DNA of 64,000 bases from Peptococcaceae bacterium BICA1-7 (lineage in GTDB: Bacteria; Bacillota; Desulfotomaculia; Desulfotomaculales; Desulfocucumaceae), in assembly GCA_000802095.1 (NCBI GenBank), contig JUEB01000013.1:186001-250000 (forward strand), written 5' to 3'. Numbering within the stretch: the first letter of the stretch is position 1; every line of letters starts with the position of its first letter. Both the position numbers and the translations under genes were made by a program. The notes beneath the pieces were generated by a model. That model was not told the DNA's origin. It searched no databases and saw nothing but the letters and a program-made list of their open reading frames with translations. Of the stretch, positions 62,101 through 64,000 are shown in pieces.

Positions 62101-62280
62101 CTCTTCGGAGGGCAGGGAGCCTCCCCAGACGCTTATTTCTACCCAGGGAAGGTTTGTTTTGGGAACCAGCTCCCGGTTGAAGGAGAGCAGCGACCCAGCC
62201 CCGGCCACCACAATCAAAAAGGTTAAAAGGTAAACAATAAGCTTTTTACCCAGAAAATAATGAATAAGCTTTTCCACCAT
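59200..62280 (-). CDS. RND-family efflux transporter
   Basis: 1026 residues, standard for AcrB/SwrC-like pumps. TM1 lies near residues 12-32. A first large loop runs about 33-330. TM2-6 follow in the 330-480 region, then a second loop (about 555-830), and TM8-12 to the end. The TM4 proton-relay segment reads VGLMVDAAIVVLES, so only one of the usual two adjacent aspartates is present. It overlaps the upstream adaptor gene by one base (TGATG), so the two are co-translated. No outer-membrane channel gene is present, fitting a monoderm or an unlinked partner. Substrate is unknown. Confidence 0.92.
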   Translation of the reverse strand: MVEKLIHYFLGKKLIVYLLTFLIVVAGAGSLLSFNRELVPKTNLPWVEISVWGGSLPSEEMEEKVTKPIEKELKSIAEIEEFTSSSKTGSVRISVQAREGKGEEVKQEVQSIVDRLRSGFPRDAKNVDVRQADYGDEFLMLLALSGDDLPTLLNLANTVIKDRIEAVNDVKDVEVETTNVSNKIMITLDPEKMAAYQLTPRQVIDQLQSSNVRQAIGTLKNPGFDTVIEVDRSFKSIQQIGEVPVQTPSGQVMLRQVANVQDLRGGSADAVFIRDGSPYIMMVVNRAAGSDVINTAAAVQQEIDRINQEARGGYEISKVQDGATFIQHAVTNLSRDVIIGGTLAIVILFVFLRNWRITMVISTTIPLSVLMTFIGMKLVGYNIDLVTLLSLSLSVGLMVDAAIVVLESIYHFREQGEPLDRAIARGTREVITPVLTSQLTIIVVFLPLLLANLGGMEYKPIMSTIAFTVTIAIVSSTVAAVLFVPVYANSFLGRSLAPAPENSLGARITRALTGVLSLALRHRVKTVLLALGLFVAAVLLSPLVKTTTDLSVDESYIQARIIMPRGTSLEETATASRQAVDSLSDLPELREIYQEAYRERATLHMMMKGKKEQKRSREVVLQEINDRLKSLQYVERVEVGFGGGAGDTPVQLEVSGKEMEIIQQISAQVEKMLSAVPGVRNPRSDFEQGVDKISLVPRAAVLERLGVDENSLVRQLSALMGEQSITTMSVNGLDLDVLARYPEQWMQHPDQLRQVMVQSESGALAPLADLVQWRYTKTLMTVNHKEGERVVSVKAELTGSDLGAAGRVIEQQLKALPVPAGYSVQMAGALKQQKENASGVLYVFLGAVALIYVIMVAQFGRLSHPFIIMLSLPMAVVGVVVGLVLTQRVVNPIGMVGFIMLIGIVVSNAILLIDRINVLRSRGYQLQEAIMEAVRNRVRPILMTKLTAILGMLPLALAFAEGSDLEAPLATVVIFGLIFHTLITLILVPVLYSLSEGCQDWWDKRKNRSALPEQPTKPPLNCPPGL

Positions 62281-63332
62281 CAGTCTCCCTTAGCCACAAT
62301 TTTTTCGCCTTCCACAATATAGGCTATTCCAGCAGAAATGACCTGCTCTCCGGCCTGCAGCCCTTCCAGTATCTCAATGCTGTCTTCCAGTATCCTTCCA
62401 ACCTGCACGCTGCGCCGCCTGGCCTCTCCATTTTCCACCACCAGCACATACCGGTCATCCTGATTAATACCCACACTGCTTAGCGGCAGCACTATACCGG
62501 TGGACAGGGTGCGGGGCACCTCTACCCTGGCCAGCATGCCTCCGCGCCATTCCCCGGCGGGATTTGGCACGGTCACCTCCACACGGTATTTGCCGGTCTG
62601 GGGGTCTGTTACCGGTGCAATGAAGGTCACCTCTCCCTGTTCCCGCCCGCCGCCGTCCCGCACAACGGAGGCTGTTTGCCCCAGCCGGTACTGGTCAATT
62701 AAATCGCCGGTAACATCTATGATTACTTTCACCTGGGATAAATCCACCAGCCGGACCAAGGGTGTCCCCGGGGTGGACATTTCCCCCGCCTGCCGGGTAA
62801 CCTCTATGACTGTTCCCGAAAAGGGGGCCACCAGTTTTTCCTGTTCAGTATTTTGCTCTGCCTGCGCCAGTAAGCCGGCGGCCTGATCAACTTCCCTCTG
62901 ACGGCTTTCCAGATCAACCCTGGAGATAGCGGCAGCGGCAAAGAGCGCCTCGCTCCTTTGCAGGTCAGCTTCCTTTTCCTCCAGCTTCCGCCGGGCATCC
63001 TCCAGCTGCAGCTGCAGCTGCCTGCGGGAGCCGGGTGTTCCTCCCTCAACTACCGCCAGCACTTGCCCGCTGCTGACAGCCATTCCCTTTTCAGCATATA
63101 TATCCACTATGGTGCCGGAAACGCCGCAGGATAAATCCGCCTCCTGCCTGGCTTCCGCCACCCCCGTGGACTGGTGCATACCGGGCTCGGCTTGCTTTTG
63201 CACCGTGATCACCCTGGCAGTTTTTCCCTCACTGCCTTTTTCCTGATTTTCAGGGTCTCCGTCAGTACCGCAGCCCGATGAAAGAAGCAGCAGCGCCGAT
63301 AACAAGAATGCCATGAACTTTCGGCTAAACAT
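62280..63332 (-). CDS. RND efflux periplasmic adaptor (membrane fusion) lipoprotein
   Basis: 350 residues with a lipoprotein signal (LLSALLLLSSGC lipobox, lipidated Cys near residue 21). The lipoyl half-motif GTIVDIYAEKGMAVSSGQ, a coiled-coil hairpin (about 105-160), the second lipoyl half VAPFSGTVIEVTRQAGE and a beta-barrel with YRVEVTVPNPAGEWRGGM follow the standard adaptor order. It precedes and overlaps the RND transporter gene. Confidence 0.92.
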   Translation of the reverse strand: MFSRKFMAFLLSALLLLSSGCGTDGDPENQEKGSEGKTARVITVQKQAEPGMHQSTGVAEARQEADLSCGVSGTIVDIYAEKGMAVSSGQVLAVVEGGTPGSRRQLQLQLEDARRKLEEKEADLQRSEALFAAAAISRVDLESRQREVDQAAGLLAQAEQNTEQEKLVAPFSGTVIEVTRQAGEMSTPGTPLVRLVDLSQVKVIIDVTGDLIDQYRLGQTASVVRDGGGREQGEVTFIAPVTDPQTGKYRVEVTVPNPAGEWRGGMLARVEVPRTLSTGIVLPLSSVGINQDDRYVLVVENGEARRRSVQVGRILEDSIEILEGLQAGEQVISAGIAYIVEGEKIVAKGD

Positions 63333-63587
63333 ATAAAATAATTCCCCCTATGCGCAATCCTCTATATCACAGACGTTTATGGAGGCCTTTTTCTTTCAAT
63401 TTTTTAATTTAATTATGTATGAATTCTAACTCCAAAAACTTCAAGGAATATTTGAATAAAATTAAAATCCCATTAAAGATTTTAAAAAAATATTCATCAT
63501 CGTCCAGCATTGAGATGGAGGGGTCCTCCCAAAAGCAAGTCTAATATTTATGAGGTGGCCGCTTGGACAAAACTACCCCAGGAAGAC
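63333..63587. other. A/T-rich upstream region of the RND operon
   Basis: About 255 bases of A/T-rich sequence that should contain the leftward promoter for the adaptor gene. No convincing -35/-10 pair, open frame or conserved structure was identified. Together with the adjacent hairpin it fills the gap between the two leftward genes. Confidence 0.4.
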
Positions 63588-63619
63588 AAGGGACTCCCAC
63601 AAAAAAGCGGGAGTCCCTT
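63588..63619. terminator. Terminator after second chemoreceptor gene
   Basis: AAGGGACTCCC (63588-63598) and GGGAGTCCCTT (63609-63619) form a perfect 11-bp stem, with an outer CAGGAAG/CTTCCTG pairing. It lies just beyond the stop of the leftward MCP gene. Confidence 0.75.
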
Positions 63620-63648
63620 CTTTACTTCCTGGGAGAAGATGAGTTTAT

Positions 63649-64000
63649 TTATACTTTAAATTTATTAACAGAGGCCTGCAGCCTGGTGGCGATATCGGCC
63701 AGTTCCTGGGTGGCGCTGGCCACCTGCTGTATAGTGGCAGAAACCTGCTCGTTGCTTTCAGAAAGACGCTGGGTGCCCTCACCGGTCTGCCTTGCGCCAA
63801 GGTTTATTTCCTCGATCAGGCTTATGTTGCTGTTGACCGCCCCGATGATGCTTTCCAGGGCAACCCCTGCCTCCCCGGACAGTATGACTCCCTCCCTTAC
63901 CTCAACCTCACCGTTTTCCATGGCCCGGACGGCGCCATCCACCCCAACCTGTATTTGTTTGATCAGCTCTCCTATTTCTCTGGCAGCCGAGGCAGATTGC
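63649..64000 (-). CDS. Methyl-accepting chemotaxis protein, C-terminal part
   Basis: The reading frame enters at the right edge and ends at 63649, giving about 116 residues. They show the adaptation and C-terminal helix of an MCP: QSASAAREIGELIKQIQ, NSNISLIEEINLGARQTGEG, NEQVSATIQQVASATQEL and a final LQASVNKFKV, very like the end of the MCP at 31108. The sensor and signalling tip lie outside the window. Confidence 0.88.
   Translation of the reverse strand, partial: QSASAAREIGELIKQIQVGVDGAVRAMENGEVEVREGVILSGEAGVALESIIGAVNSNISLIEEINLGARQTGEGTQRLSESNEQVSATIQQVASATQELADIATRLQASVNKFKV

Noticed and set aside
63480-63545. Possible small RNA in the A/T-rich region before the RND operon
   Set aside because: No promoter-terminator pair; the only hairpin belongs to the neighbouring chemoreceptor gene.

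Overview
The window looks like a chromosomal segment of a spore-forming, anaerobic Clostridia-type Firmicute, probably a Peptococcaceae relative of Desulfotomaculum or Pelotomaculum. This is inferred from gene content and style, not from a marker gene. Supporting signs are purine-rich Shine-Dalgarno sites, many TTG starts, lipobox lipoproteins, a spore-type DUF3231 protein, a SqhC-type terpene cyclase, a complete beta-oxidation operon, a [NiFe] hydrogenase and a sigma-54 activator. No rRNA, tRNA, CRISPR array, prophage or intact insertion sequence was seen.

Layout. (1) 1-10286: a leftward fatty-acid or carboxylic-acid degradation operon (two acyl-CoA ligases, two acyl-CoA dehydrogenases, enoyl-CoA hydratase, thiolase, SDR 3-hydroxyacyl-CoA dehydrogenase). 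It has a convincing -24/-12 promoter in front and a CBS-PAS-PAS-AAA+ sigma-54 activator behind it, cut by the window edge. (2) 10414-11668: an ECF sigma factor with a cysteine-bearing tail and a DUF3795 protein. (3) 11778-23645: a divergent mannose-metabolism locus. Leftward genes encode a GT4, a GH130 mannoside-phosphorylase homologue, a GT4/toroid fusion and a 1194-residue GT2-GH130 fusion. Rightward genes encode mannose-1-phosphate guanylyltransferase (interrupted by an in-frame UGA), phosphomannomutase and phosphoglucose/phosphomannose isomerase. Together they could make and recover a mannose polymer, and this is the best candidate for an undescribed system. (4) 23655-28345: DUF3231, a MITE-like repeat, topoisomerase III, a ferritin-like protein and a lipoprotein. 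(5) 28342-35582: signalling genes (GGDEF/HD-GYP protein, MCP, CheW, NarL-type regulator and PAS histidine kinase).

(6) 36017-40744: a MOSC-ankyrin fusion, a [NiFe] hydrogenase whose small subunit lacks two proximal-cluster cysteines, its maturation protease and a metallo-beta-lactamase-fold enzyme. (7) 40898-48573: an alpha-glucan/trehalose island (GH13, GH57, TreZ, TreT). (8) 48676-53452: a Cys/His-tailed protein, a GNAT acetyltransferase, and an operon of cis-prenyltransferase, HAD phosphatase and squalene-hopene-type cyclase with a structured, terminator-bearing leader. (9) 53856-64000: a BaiN-type flavoprotein, a secreted GH3 hexosaminidase, an ABC-F ATPase, an RND efflux pair and the C-terminus of a second MCP.

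All functional calls come from reading motifs by eye; no database search was run.
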